Assembly: GCA_026874595.1 (NCBI GenBank)
Contig: CM049308.1
Coordinates: forward strand, 20,687,867 to 20,751,866
Direction of reading: 5' to 3'
Source of the DNA: Sipunculus nudus
Lineage: Eukaryota; Annelida; Sipuncula; Golfingiida; Sipunculidae
Length of the DNA stretch: 64,000 nt
How positions within the stretch are numbered: the first letter of the stretch is position 1; the number at the start of each line of letters is the position of its first letter. The notes below the pieces were generated by a model, which made no database searches, was not told where the DNA came from, and saw only the letters and a program-made list of their open reading frames with translations. A program made the position numbers and the translations under genes. Of the stretch, positions 22,601 through 37,600 are shown piece after piece.

Positions 22601-25600
22601 TGTCTCCAATGCAGGGGCATGCGTGAACATGCAAATTTTATTATTTATCATCCTTTTTTCAGGACAATACATGTCCTTTAGGTGCTGACTGTTGTCAGAA
22701 CCAGAATCAGCCCATGTCAAGGGAACAGGTGAGTAAAATGAAATGTTTAGGCCAAAAATAAAAGGTTGGTTTCTCAGTAATCGCGCGTTGGTTTTGCTTT
22801 TCAGCTGAAATTTACCTACTTTCAAAGATGTGATTTCAGCGTGGAGCCTAGTGACGTAAATGTAGGGTGACTGTAAACTGTAAACGATTCCCATTTAGAC
22901 CGCTTTCCACGCTCCAATTTGCTATAGCCAAAGACTTTACCACATATATACGATTGAATGGGCACTGGTAAATGGCGGCAGGCCATATTAGAACGAAAAA
23001 GTTTCCAGCGTCCATTGATTAAGAAAAGAAATGTAGGTCGGTCATGTCAGGCTCTAGAGGAACACATTTAAGTTAAGAAATTTATGCGAGTCATTCTAAT
23101 CTGCTCGTATGTTAATGCCCTCGTAATTATTAACATACCCAAGATGCACGAACCTTACCAGAATTGTTGGCACTATTAAAAAAATACATGACACGATCAA
23201 AGAAGAGTTAGCTACTGTTTGCAGGGTATGCAAAGATGGGAATAGAAATGAGATATTTTGTCGGTGATCGGTATTGGTGTTTCAGCTTTTTACACTTTAT
23301 AAATGTAATTTGAGTAAATGATTGTTAAGACAGACAGAGCACGGGAGTATAACCGAATCATTTTCCTATTTATCTGCTGGATTCAAGAAAATCAAAATCT
23401 CCATAGACCGTCCATACGAGCCGTCACAGGAACCAATATTTCCATCTGAATTACAAGTACGTTTCTAATTATTAACTATCTAAATACGATATTTAAGGTG
23501 GTTATTCATTGTTATTGTAGCAGAAAAATACTTATTCAGAAAATCAATATTTGAATAAGAAATGATAATTTTTATATCCTCGATTCATTTATTTAGAAAG
23601 TTTTTTTTATCTTTTTCCCATGCCTACTTTTTAATTAATTTCTATGAAAACATTTTATAATGAATAATTTTGAACATAATTAAATTATTTAATAAATTAA
23701 AATATCATAATCACTGACCGTAAACACATGACTCGAACGGAGTTTATCTTTGACTTCCAGGGCCTGCTCTGATCCAGATAAGACTTTCTAATGTCCGAAA
23801 ATGAAATATTACTAATTATTGTAATATATTATACGCCACATTTTGTTTTAAAATTAGTTTATATGATTTCATGTTATATTATAACAAGCTTGATGATGAT
23901 TATCGTACCACCATGTTGGAGATTAAAGGAAAGGACATTACGTGGATACAACCTGCATCGTTAGAACAGCTCTTACAGATAAAAGCGGACTACCCGAAGG
24001 CCCACATAATCGCAGGAAACACGCAGATGGGTAAGTCTATTAATGTCATATGATTGTTAAATTTCGAGAAGTGAAAGTTTATTTGGACGGATTTAAATAA
24101 AATTGCAGATAACACGGAATCATCTACACATTATTACTGTAATTTTGGACTCAATTTAATAGAATTCGGAAAAAAAGAGATTCGCAAATTCTCGATTCTA
24201 TATGTATAAGTAAGATTAAACTATAAGATTAAACTATAATAGTGAGGCGGTAGATATATACATGTCATAATGTCTCTTGCAAAAATGATAAAAATAAGGA
24301 ACCGACCAAACAATAAAATTAAACACTCTTTTTTGATGCCGAAAAATTGTTTTCTTGAATATCATAGGCAACTTAAATCATGTTTTGTTTCCTTCGGCTC
24401 ATAAAGCGAAAAGGAGTGGTCACCTGATCTGTCTAAGTTCAGTATCAGAGTTATGTTATCTGAAGAAGACACCAAACGTGCTGGAGATCGGGGCTGTTTC
24501 AACTCTATCTCGACTTGAAGAAGATCTCTTGGAACTGAAAAGAGGTGGGTCCTTATTAAATTTTTCTAACTTAGGTTATTGGTGATGTTATAAAAATTTA
24601 TGTGTAAAACAGTATGTGTAAAAAATACATTCAATAAATCTATTAATAAGTTTTGTTTGTTTTATTAAAAACAATCAAATTAGCTGTATTTTTCTTAATC
24701 ACAATACCTTCTCAGGCTTATATGGTTTCTTAGTTCAACTTTTCTTTTTTCGATCGGCTTTAAATCCGTCTTGTGTTTCATTTGATGTCAAGATGATTAG
24801 ATGGAGACATTAAATGATAATAGAACAGAATTACCTAGTGGCTTTTATTATTATCCAGTACGGCTGTGGGATAAAATTTCCATGAGAGCGTATGTTTGTT
24901 TTACAAAAAAAAGACACAAATGTCACAATATGAACTTCATTTCCCCTTCCTCGTCTGATTATCATCAAGACAGACCCTAATGTAGCCATATCGTTTATAT
25001 ACATAAATGGTAAAAGCTCTTGCTGTTCTTACACAGGAAGATAATTCAATGCTTCCATTATCTTGTACAGATGAACTTGTGACAGTTTTGTTGGATGTGA
25101 TTCGAGGGATCGGTGCCAGACAAATCCAGAATATGGCCGTAAGTTAAACACGACGTATCTCTTTTAATTCATCAACAAAATACCTGCGTTATATATTCAA
25201 ATAGTGTCGTTGGTTTCATATTCAAGAAGCTATTTGTGTGCGATTTTGTCAGTGGTTCGCAAGCGTTCAATTTTAGCAGTTCTTACCACTAAGAATTTTA
25301 TTTATACATATATGAATTCTTTCGTCGAGAGTTGGACAACTTTCTTTGAATTTATGCGGTCAAAAAATCATTAAAATCTTAACAATTTGACAAAGATCAA
25401 AGATAAATCAAACTAGCGGAAATTCCTTCCTCAAAGAGTACCTATAATATTTATAATAGCAATCTTTGATTAATAAGTAATATAAAAAAATAATATTTAT
25501 AATAACAACCTTAACAATTGATAAATTATACAAAAATATGTGATTAACTGTTCACCGGTGTTCATTGGACATCCTATACACGAAGTTTTATTTTCGTATT

Positions 25601-28600
25601 AATTTTCTTGTAACGAATATCGCGAATTTGAAACACTTGCGAACATGAAACCAAACCTAGTATATCAAAATCTGAATGAAATGAGAGTTTGATTCTGAGG
25701 TCTGTTACCCTCCAGTTGGTTATGAAGGAAAACATTGTGCTCTAGGTATAATAAAAAACTCGTTTACCTTAAACACACGTCAGAGTCTGTAAGCAATAAG
25801 ATGGTACAGTTAATTTCCACACGCCTTGAAAACAAATCTAGATGTGCCTAAACAAATGTTTCGCCGAAAAGTGCCGTTTTCACCAATTTGTCAAACACCG
25901 GCAGGGAACAAGGAAAAAATTGTGCTCTAGGTATAATAAAACTCGTTTACCTTTAACACACGTCAGAGTCTGTAAGCAATAAGATGCTACAGTTAATTTC
26001 CACACGCCTTGAAAACAAATCTAGATGTGCCTAAATAAATGTTTCCCAGAAAAGTGCCGTTTTCACCGATTTGTCAAACACCGGCAGGGAACTAGTCCTG
26101 TGATTATGAAAATATCTATTTACCTATATTAAACATTCATTCAATGAAAAAGTTTATCAGAATAAGAAAATTATGCTATGTGTACTGGGAAAATCCTGAA
26201 TATATGTAGTTAAAAACGGAGATCCATCTCATTAAACAATATAAAGAAATATATATGACGGCAATTATATATTGACTATACATTAACAGACGGTCGGGGG
26301 TGCTCTGATGTCACCGAGATCAGACCTGGCCACTTTGTTATCGGTCTGTGATGCAGTATGTTATGCTGGGGCATATGGTAAGTCTTCCTGCAGCTGATAT
26401 ATAAGCATGTTTAAATTGTGCTTTCAGTGGTCCTCATGGCTAACAAAAATATATGTACATTTTGTAATTAAATTTATTAAAACCATTCTTTTGAATAATT
26501 TTAGTTTATTTATTCATTATTATTATCATTACTACTTAAAATGTTAAGCAACTGGATAACTGAGTGGTAAAACGCTCGGCCTTCTCCGTTTGCGACCCGG
26601 GTTCGATTCCCGGCATGGCTATGAGAGTTGGTTGTAGTTGCCCGTCCAAGGTCGGTGGTTTTCTTCGTGTCCTCCGGTTTCCTCCACCCTTCCCGACTAC
26701 CGAGCGCCAACTTCCGAGCCATGGAGAGTGTCTCGTATCAGTTATTATAATTGTTGTACAATCGATGTTAAATAAATGAAGCTTATATTTTTATCTTTTT
26801 TAAATTTTATGATAATAATTAATCATATTTAAAATAGGCATATTATTATTATTCTTATTATTAATATTAATATCATCATTATCAAAACGTTTTCATGTAC
26901 CATTTATAAAACATTCACGATACCTTAAAGTTAGGCATGGATTTATGCTTATTTAACTTGATTTTTTGTATTAAAAGAAGTTGTTTTTAGGTCGTTCAGA
27001 CAGGAAAATGCCAATCAAATCATTATTAGAAAATGGCTTGGAAGACGGAGAGGTCTTGTTGAAAGTTGAGCTGCCCATGTGTAATGAGGTAAAAATCGGA
27101 AAAGAAAAATCTCTAGAAATGCTTAATGTATCATTTTTTTATATTATTATATGCTACTTTTATTTAAACTTTATTTTCGAAAAAAAACACATGTATCTTT
27201 CTCAATTTGGTGAATAGGACAAAAGCGATCAATCAAAATAAAAGTTTGCAAATAGCAATAAAAAATAATGTTAGTCTGGATATAGTATATAATTGAAAAG
27301 GGTAATATATTGTATATTATATTATTTTCATCTATACCTTTATTTTTAATTTCGTCCTCAACAGATTCTTCAAAACACTTTTCATCTAGGAAGAATAAAT
27401 TTACATATTTTTATCATTTATATATATTTCTGTTCAGAACACATTGATGTGGTGGTACAAGCATTCAGAGAGAGGGACCTTTGACACGGCCATTATCAGT
27501 ATGGCGGCAAAAGCAACCGTTAACGACGATGGACCAGCTATACTTGATATTTCGATAGGCGGCTTGGCTCGTAACCCATGCTTCTTACAACACAAGCTCG
27601 CAACCGAAAGCGGAGAGTATGAATTAATTTTATGGTATTTTCAAAGCAATAAACGGACATGTTCGTAACTTTAAATTTATGTTGTTGACATTTTCCACGT
27701 TTTACCTAATGCAAAATATGTATTAAAGTATAAATTAGTTGATTAATTTTATGAGTTTTTAAAAATTTGCTATAGCGTTTCAAATGCAATATGTGCCAAT
27801 GAGACTTATTTTTATATACTTGATGAGAGACAATACATGGAAGCGTGTTAGGAAAACAGAACTAATCGCTTTTAAAAGGATGCATAAAGGGGCAATATAA
27901 AAAAGATTGGTCAATTTTGACACCCTGGCCATAATTAAAAAAAAATATTTTCAGAAGAAATTTACCAATTTTGATCTCAGGCCGCTCAACATTTTCTATC
28001 AAGAAAGTGAAATAATAAAAAGATTTTATTAAATTCCTTTTGTTAATATGTACTTTTACCTGTTTATCACATTTATTCTGTTATTAATATATTTTCCCTG
28101 ATCATATGAAAAATGCAGAGACAAATTATAATAACAAGTGACAAGATCGCCCTGCTTCCTCTAAAAAGGGACTGATGCCTTATTTTAGCCTAATTATTTC
28201 CAGATTTAGCCCCTTTTCCACAAAGTATTGACCACAGATCTGATCCTCCACGCAAAAAAAAATAAATAAATAAAAAAAAATTCATAAAAAATGGGAAGAA
28301 AGGGTCAGTAGAACAATCAAATATTGTGTGGCCGTATATGTCAAACTTATTTCAGAAGGAACTGGGAAACATATCTCATGCAGGAGTGTAAAAGGGCGGT
28401 GATGCCCATTCTTCCACCAGGCATCACCGACTACCAGGAAGCTCTGGTGATCGGGCTGTTCTTCAAATGCGTGTGTAAGATACGGCAAAAGGAACAGGTA
28501 ATAAATTAGATGGGTAGTCGCAGCCTTCATCCCTACCCCCCCCCCCCCCACACACCACCACCGGGATCCGAATCAAACTCTCCTGTGTCCTTCTTAAGAG

Positions 28601-31600
28601 TGTCACGCTTGACCAAATAGGTAGTCATAGGTGGACTTGAACAGAGCGGCCCCTAATACCAATGCATTCCTGTGACCCCGCTGGCAAAAAGACTCACCTT
28701 TATGTCACAATGGTATCTATTCATTTGAATTATTATGGGGATCCACATTACATCCAATATGTAATGGGTTTTTCCTTTGGTGTTATCCTAATATTTCATA
28801 ACATTTAATCAAACTATATTCAGAAATGTTCTATTGGAGCAAATAATAGAGGCTTGTAACTAACATTACATCTGAGCCTGTGAAGGTACTGGCTGTTGGG
28901 TTGGCCGTAACTCAGGCATTGTATATGACCAGCAGTTGAAATTTCCAAAGTCTAGCCCCGATGTGCAATGGTTTTTTTTTGTGCAGTGTGATCCAACTGC
29001 TAGCCTCAAATTTACCTGCAGATGAAATTAGAGTTTATGGGAATATGATTTAGGGAGACTGTATAAAAGGATTTATTCAATTGTAAATTATGTTACGCTA
29101 CCAACTTCAGGAAATTATCCTCTTGCCTCACTTTTGTCTAGTTTGGACTTTGGATGAATTTGTCTCAATAAATATTCTTTTGCATCTACACATTTGATTT
29201 GAAAAGTATTATATTTTCTCGTAGGTTAGGATTAATTGTGTCAGACATTTATTTTGCTAAAAGATAATCTTATTGTGAATTTTATAAGATTATAAGTGTT
29301 TAAGTTATGAATTGTAGCCAGAGCTCCTGAAGGGTCCATACAAGAGTACTCAGATCTGGGAGGCACCATCCCCTGACCAGCCGCTAGATGACGCTGTGGG
29401 TCGACCCGTGGTACATCAGTCAGCCATAGAACACGCCACAGGGGAAGCAGTGTACATTGATGACCTCCCGCGGTACGCAGGTAAATATGAATTTCTTTTT
29501 TATTGTTATTTAGTGTACTTTAGTGTCCGATATATTCTTGAGTTGGAGTACTGTTTCAATGAAACAGTGTACAATATCTATTTTATCTAGTAATTCTGGT
29601 CAGCTGCCTTTCTGAACTTAGTTAAGGGAACAGATACATTCAGGGAACATTTGTGTTGGCTTGTGTACATGCGATGTGTTCCTTTTGACAGATTTACCGT
29701 TAATATCTCACAACAGTATTATCTGATATAAATAAAATTGTTTAAATAACTTTGTTTCATATTTTAACGACCTCTGTATGAGGAATTCTTCCATTGAACA
29801 TTCATGTGGTACACGTAATGAACAAGTGAAGAAGTCCTCGTGAAAACGTATTCAGAATAGCTTTTGTTACCTTAGAAACTTTAATATCCCATGTTGTAAG
29901 GCATACGAGGATAGAGTGGATTCACATGAATCATCCGGTATCCGCTCCATTATCCGGGTCCGCACCACCATTTAATTAGGTCTTCAGTGGATCATATATA
30001 CCACTTCAAAGAACATCTGTAGAAGTCCTTATTATTTTTCAGACAAGAGAGACGTGAACACGTAACTCCAGTACTACACCCATTACATTGGTTGCCAGTA
30101 AAGCAGAGGATTTACATAAATTTTTGACATTCGTCTATTGCTCCCAAAAACATATCCGAATTGATATTTATTCTGCAAACCAGTCATTCTATGAGATCTG
30201 GTTACAGTATTGTTCTCGTGCAGCCTAAGTCACGAACCATTTCATATGGACTATTTGCATGTGCTGCATTATCAAAGTTGAATAAGTTACCTGCTAGTAT
30301 CAGAGATGCTGACTCGCTCACTGTCTTCAAATCAAAGATGAAAAAAAAACACACTTGTTTAAACATGCTTACATGTCTTGATCTTGTGCTTTTATGAAAG
30401 GAACCTTGAGCGATTTTATTACTGGTTTGTTAAAACATATGCGACATATACATTAATTTAATCACGCTTATGCTTATCTTGATAACAGACAGACAAAAAA
30501 CTTACAAACAGAACCAGTAAAAACCTATCTGCCGTCAACGCGGCAAATATGACCTTAGTTTAAGAAGCATGGGATTTGAATTTGACTTATTTCACTGATT
30601 TCATGATTAAAAAAAATTATCGTAGCTTTGGTAATGATTTCACCTCAACCTTTCCTCAGATGAGTTACATGTCGCCTTGGTAGCAAGCAGTCGACCTCAC
30701 GCCAAGATCACGTCCATTGACACGTCAAAAGCATTGTCGATGCCAGGGGTATTAGGATTCCTGTCATACACAGATATACCAGGCAACGCCTCCCCGTCAT
30801 TTTGTGATGAGATATTTGCGAAAGACAAGGTACGTTGACTGGTTTTCATCGCTGTTATAACGCCGAGCAATCCTCAAATGATCACATATGTTTTCACACA
30901 CACATCAGTCAGTTTAAACCTTATAATTAGCAGTTGCAACGTTGAAAATCTGACTTTTGTCCTAAAAACTGATGAGTCCAAGTTTCTAGACCTACCAGAC
31001 TGTAAGTACCTGACTTTCTATATATGTCACAAAAATGGAAAATATCACGCAAATCAATGAATAGAAAAACATTACTGTGGTAGAAACGTACTTAGTTGCT
31101 CATATACTTACGGTCTGTCCAGTGAATCGGGGAATCCCTGATATTTGCATATTAGTACGTCAAAAGGTCGATGAAAACTTACCATCTTGGATGGTGATAA
31201 CTGAATGACCCACGTTTTATCTGCGGAATAATTCTGAAAAAGACCCACATGTTGCTAACGTAACAGTAAAACACCCATAGTTTTCGCATGGTGCCGTACA
31301 TTCACTACGCTACGGCCTTTCAAATCAGTTCGGCTAAGTCGAAACTAAAGTACTTTTGTATTTTTTACGTAGCCGCACTGATTTCAAAAGGCCGAAGCGT
31401 AGTGAATGGTTGTGCAAATTTCCGGCTGATTTTCTATAATTCAAGCCTATGCATGTTGGTAAAGCCACATTCTTGCACCCTTGAAGAGATATATCATGAT
31501 TTCATTGCCTGGGACGTAAATGTTAGTTTAAAGCATATTTATTGGCAAGTCTACCCTAACACTTCTGATTAAATAGGTACAAAAGATGCCGTCTGCCAAT

Positions 31601-34600
31601 CGAGAAGCGAGCCAACTCGCTGCCAAAGCACATAAACAATAATAAGATCGACATAAACAATGATACTGTAGAACATTATGTTGATTGTGAAACTTATATA
31701 AACTTTAAATTATAATATAGGTCACATGCGTCGGTCAGCTGATTGGGGCTGTCGTCGCCAGAACCAAACAACAAGCTCAACAGGCTCGTCGTCATGTAGA
31801 GGTGCAATATGAGGACTTGTCGCCGGTCATCCTAAGTATCGAGGTAAACTCACTTTCTGCCAACAAAACTATCAGCACAACTGTAATACCTTTAAAGGAT
31901 ACCAGTAAAAACATTGACCATGGCACGCTGTTGTTAAACTGGTACTGAACCCTATAACTTCTTCGCTGCTCTGCGCATATATAATTTGAAAAGAGGAACA
32001 GGCAGTTTCAGGGTTTTGTATCACACTGCGCTGAATCCTAATCACAAGAGTACAACGCTGCTGGTTAGTGACAACAGACATAGAAACCCTTTCCCACAAT
32101 GCACTGGGGCCTCTTAAAATACTAATGGCGTAGGTATAAATATGTTGAGTGGTTTAGGCAAAGGCCAGCAAAACATATTTTATAACTGTTGTTTCAAAGC
32201 TAATTACATGCACATGGATGTTCTTGTGAGAAGGAATCGGTAAAGAAAATAAAATTTAGAAACCATATGTATGTTCACTCAGATTAACGTACACGCAGGG
32301 TTAAGTTATATTGTACATAAGAATAGACCCTGCTATCGGTGACGGATTTAAACATGTTTTACCTGACATTTGACCCATTCATTCACCCACTATCAGTAAA
32401 TATGAAAAACATGGGACTCTCGATCCCTTGGCACTCGTGTGTCTTAAGTCAGCATGCGATAATGGTTAATCCCATAATTCATGCAGGTAATCCTTTGCAT
32501 AATGTTGAAAAGACCACAACAAGTGTCGATGCACTTTCACCTTGCATTTACATCGTCAACAGTTTTGGAAACAGTTGTAACACGTAACCTATCCAAGGAA
32601 GCACTTGCATATGTATCTGTTGATATATAATACAGTGTCATGAATATTACACCACTAAACAGATTCACAGGTATATCAATATGTAAGATATGTTTCACTG
32701 ACAAATACCTTCTGTTGGTTATATTTGGCATGGATACTGTCGACGCATACTCTATATTTGCTCCGTTTACAAATTTTTTGTAATTCAGTCTTCTGAGGCG
32801 CAATGGCTCGTTTTCGGCCTAAGGGCGTGCAGTACGAATTAATGTGTGCATGAGATCTATCCCAGACTTTCATAGACAGATCTCATGTGTGTTCAAGTTG
32901 AATTCAACGATGAAAAACATACTTTTTCCTAACCCCGGCGCTGTTGAATCTGGAACATAAGTTATTATGTTTCCAGTAAAAGTTAATTCTAAACCAGGTT
33001 TAGATATAGTACTTCATAGTGAGCTCATAAATGGGACCAAAGTCTATAACTCTATTAATGAATATATTTCATTTTCAATGTATAAATATTATTCTTTTAA
33101 ATGTGGGGGGATAACACTGACCATCTCCCTTGCCAAAAGTAAGGGGTTGGTGGTGGTGCTGGGGGGTGGGGGGGGGGGGGGTGGGGGTGGGGGTGTTTAT
33201 ATCCTCCATCCCTATATTGACTCCCCTGACTTCACATTATTAGACCAGGAGTCCAGTGAACATAAGAGCGAGACCAACGCTGAAGAAGCCCTTACTTTTA
33301 CGTTGAAGACGTGGCCTCTGATTTAAACGCTTTGTAACATTGGGACAGAAAAGATTTATTTTGCATACTGACATATTAGGAAGCTTGTTACTTAGCTCAA
33401 ACACTGTTCAGTATATTCCAAAGAATCCAACCTAGATATTCTTGAACTTTCTCAGCCTGTCACGGTAATAGTGTATACAAGCAACAACCACAGAATAAAG
33501 CACATGTTTCGGATTCTTTTATAGCACATTCAGGAAAGAAAGATGTGTCGTAAGGATTTAATATATTAACTAACTTACAGAATACTCATCATAAAAGAAT
33601 TCGAAAACCATATGTCATATGTAAATACCATCCAATTTTGTTTTTATAATTCAGGAAGCTTTCGCGTCTAAGTCATTCCTTGGGGAACCAGTTACCCGCG
33701 AATTCGGGAATGTAGACAAGGTGTTCCCAAGTTGTGATCACGTGATCGAAGGTGAAATTTCCCTCGCCCCACAAGAACATATGTACATGGAGACCCATCG
33801 TGCCATGGCTGTACCCGAGGGAGAGAAAGGAGAAATGACTTTGTACTCGTCTACTCAGAATCCAACACATATACAAGTTAGTATGACATTAAAACCCCCA
33901 TGAAGTAGGACACAATTAAGAACAAACATTGTCGAATTACCGTATTGAACGTAATTATCTAAAATATTCCAGATGTAATGGTCGTCAAATGCGTTGTGTG
34001 TTCCTGTAATGATTGTAATTTCATGTAACCATATTCATGTGAACACGTTATACACGCAGATAAATTATGTAACGAAAGAAAATTGTAATGATATTTTATC
34101 CAAATATTACGAAAATATTACACACTGTGTATCTAATTATTATTAAATGATTTTGATATAATTTGCGGAATAATAAGATCCTAACTCACTTCTCTTTGTA
34201 TCCCTAGCATACGGTCGCGGAAATGCTCGGGATTTCGGATAATAAGATAAACATTAAGGTAAAGCGGATAGGTACGTGACATTTGTATTGACAATAATAT
34301 ACAATATATATATATATATATATATATATTGTTTGGGTTTATATTTGTTTGCATATTCTTATGAACAACATCTATAATGAATAAACAAGGAGCGAAATTT
34401 CAAATTACAATGCTTAGAAAACTGACGAAAGTGTAGGAAGTTCCTCCTAGGGTATTATGGCGACAACTGTAACAAATGAGTTGAAAAATGATGATAGACC
34501 AAATGAAATCTAAAATAAGTCAATCAGTGCTCATTCAAGACTACTAGCTGGAACACCAGTATAAAGTAAGTAAAATGTAAGTAAGAGTACTTTTACAGTA

Positions 34601-37600
34601 CAGGAATGAATATACATTTATTCTAAAACAGGTGGAAAAGAAATCAGGGGATGGCTGGCGGCAGCACCGTGCGCCCTTGTTGCTTCCAAGTAAGCATTCA
34701 TAAGTCAATACAGACCAAGACACTGCACGCTGTACACACATGACCGATGTAACGTTCATAGACTGTCTTGAACCAGATCACTCATGAGACCAAACTGAAA
34801 ATCAGACCTAGGGTCCATTCAGATTTTTCAATTCAAATTAATTCCAATTAAAGAAATGTTTTAAAACTTCCTTTCCATTTCAATTTAATTTTTCGGGAAA
34901 TAAACCAACTCCAATTCATTTTTATTCATATTCAATACGCAATACAATCAGTTAATTTTGATATATCCATTTACTTTGTGCCTTTGCTGGGACACATTAT
35001 TCAGTTTACGACTCCAAGCAGCAATGCAGCTGCCAACCAAACCCCTTCTGACACCCAAGTAGGAGAGTCTGTGCCTGAATTTATCTTGACATTGCATGGC
35101 TGATCTCGAAAGTTAGCTACTCAAACACACTATCAGTGGGACTAACGTAAAAAAGGTGAGATCTGAAACGTTAGTTCTTCAGCTGAGCTAATTTCATCTG
35201 AGCTTTAAACTCCCATTCCGATTCATTTCTTTTTATATTTTTTTAATATAATTCAATTCATATTTATCCCATTTCCCTTCAACCTCAAATTAATTCCAAT
35301 TCGTTTAATTTTTTAAAAAATATAATTCAATTCCAATTCATTCTATTTCCATTCAAGTTAAATTAACTTAAAAAAAACATCATATTCAATAAAGAACTGA
35401 CGCAAGGTCTGACTTATTTTTTGGTTAAACTAAAATGATATTTGCTAAGGATCCCTCCCAAGCCTTGTGAGACCAAAGAGCAACTTGGGAACGGAACAGT
35501 ATACACGTAATACCAAAAGCTACGTCTGATTTTGCATCTGGTGCCATTTTACTCCATATATTTTTGCATGGGAGAGTTATATGGAAAGTCTACGGACATT
35601 CCCGGCCCCCTTGTTTATCTCTGACACGGTGCTCAGTTTCCCTTATTCTAAAATTCTGTATCCATCCCTGACTATAAACAACAAGACTGTGGAAATAGTA
35701 CAAACGTATCGCTATTAATAAACGACGGACTTCATTCGTCATGCTGTGTTGTTATTCCAATTTAAGGTTCAACAAACCAACTCGACTCGTTCTAGATCGA
35801 GATGAGGACATAACAGTCAGCGGAAGCAGTCACGGAATGCTGGGTAAATACAAGGTAAGGTCGTTGTAACGAAGACAATTTGTTCAGGGGAAAATACTGG
35901 GCCGATCCGGGATTCGAACCCATGTCGGTGGTGCACAAGTCTGGCGTTCCAACCGCTTCGCTAGCAAAGCAAGCTTCACTAGCAAGACAATTCGGTCCGC
36001 TTTTATGTCACCCCGTTACACACCTCCTCTCAAAAGCGTTCTGCTATCAGAACAAGACTAATTAAACCAGGAGTCACACTTGGTGAGCTTATTCCCCGGG
36101 CCCCAAAATTTACCCTCATCCCGGACGAGCCCCAATTTTATAACGAAAACAAGGGGAAAATATTGGGCCGATCCGGAATTCGACCCATGTCGGTGGCGCA
36201 CAAGTCCGGCGTTCCAACCGCTTCTCTAGCAGTTCGGTCCGTTTTAATGTCACCCCGTAACAGTCGTCCATTACAAATTCTGTGGTACATTGGGATACTG
36301 TCAACTTGAATGAATTCCTAAAAACGTGTGGGTATATGTCATTTCTTGACTTAATCATTTCCATCATACGATTAAGATATACCAATCAAATAAATAATTC
36401 TAAAGTACGTGAAACAATAAAGATGTTATTTTATATAAAAAAAAACATTTTTTATGACTTAACTGGTACTGTATTTATATTATATTATTAAAGTAAGAAT
36501 GATGGTATGGTTCTTGTATACCTTCTTGTGTAATATGTATCTCCCTTTATCATTCTAAGGAACCCCTTTTTTTCTGAATAAACAAGATATTCATACGAAT
36601 AACGTACGTTAGATGATGTATATATTGGTGATCACCGTATGATATATTCACGCTATTACTACTACTACTACTACTATAACCACCACTGCCACTACGACTA
36701 CTTCTATTAGTTCTTTGCTACTACTGCTACGGTTACTATTACTTTTACTTCTCTTACCGTTTTTACTACTGCTACTATAAGTACTACTACCACTGCTGTT
36801 ATTATAACAACTACTATTACTACCACTACTACTACTACTATTACTACTACTACGATCAGGATAGAAAGTTAAAGCACCTGATGATGAATATCACAATAAA
36901 GCTTGCAAAAGTGATAAGGTTTAGTGAATACAGTAGTTAATAATCAGTTTTAGTATGAAAGGACACGTGTATTTTGTCGCTTCTGATTTAATTTTGCAGG
37001 TTGGCTTTTCAACTTCCGGTCAGATCACGGGGGCGGAACTGACGGTGAAAATCAATGGAGGACATATAGAGGACCTTTCACCATTGGTAAAGTTTTACCA
37101 CTAATATAACTCATTACTCATGTCAATATATATATATATATCTGAGCTCTTTTTATTGTCATGTTCATCCCTATAAAGTTCTAACCACTTTCAATAGGGC
37201 TTAAAGGGATTTTGTCAATCAACTCAGACTCCCGGTTAAACTGTCTGCTCCTTCTCATGAGTAGTCGCATCGACTTTACAACGACTTTTTGATAACAAGG
37301 AACAGTGCTTAATTGTCATATAATCGGTGAAATAAACAAGAAGATCGATCTTGTAATTTAATTTTTTTTTGCGGAGGTAATCCCCTCTCTTTTTCAATGA
37401 TTACTTAGTATGATGTGCAACTGCAGCATTGCATTTTGTTTTCGCAAAATATGACAGAGAGGTAACACAGATTTATTCTGGTACAGGATTACCTAGCGTC
37501 AACCAGGCCCGGTGTGTTATCGCCCCCATTACTGGGTCATAACGCCGATGAGCCCCCGAAAGGCAAGCGTTTGGCATAGTCTTCCCATTAAGCCTGCAGA

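Noticed and set aside
26545-26625. Functional tRNA gene
   Set aside because: A and B boxes are present but no closed acceptor stem; it continues into a SINE body and A-rich tail.
34272-34631. Microexon supplying the missing GGFG residues
   Set aside because: I saw no short in-phase GT/AG-bounded segment encoding GGFG, but such a small exon is hard to exclude by eye.
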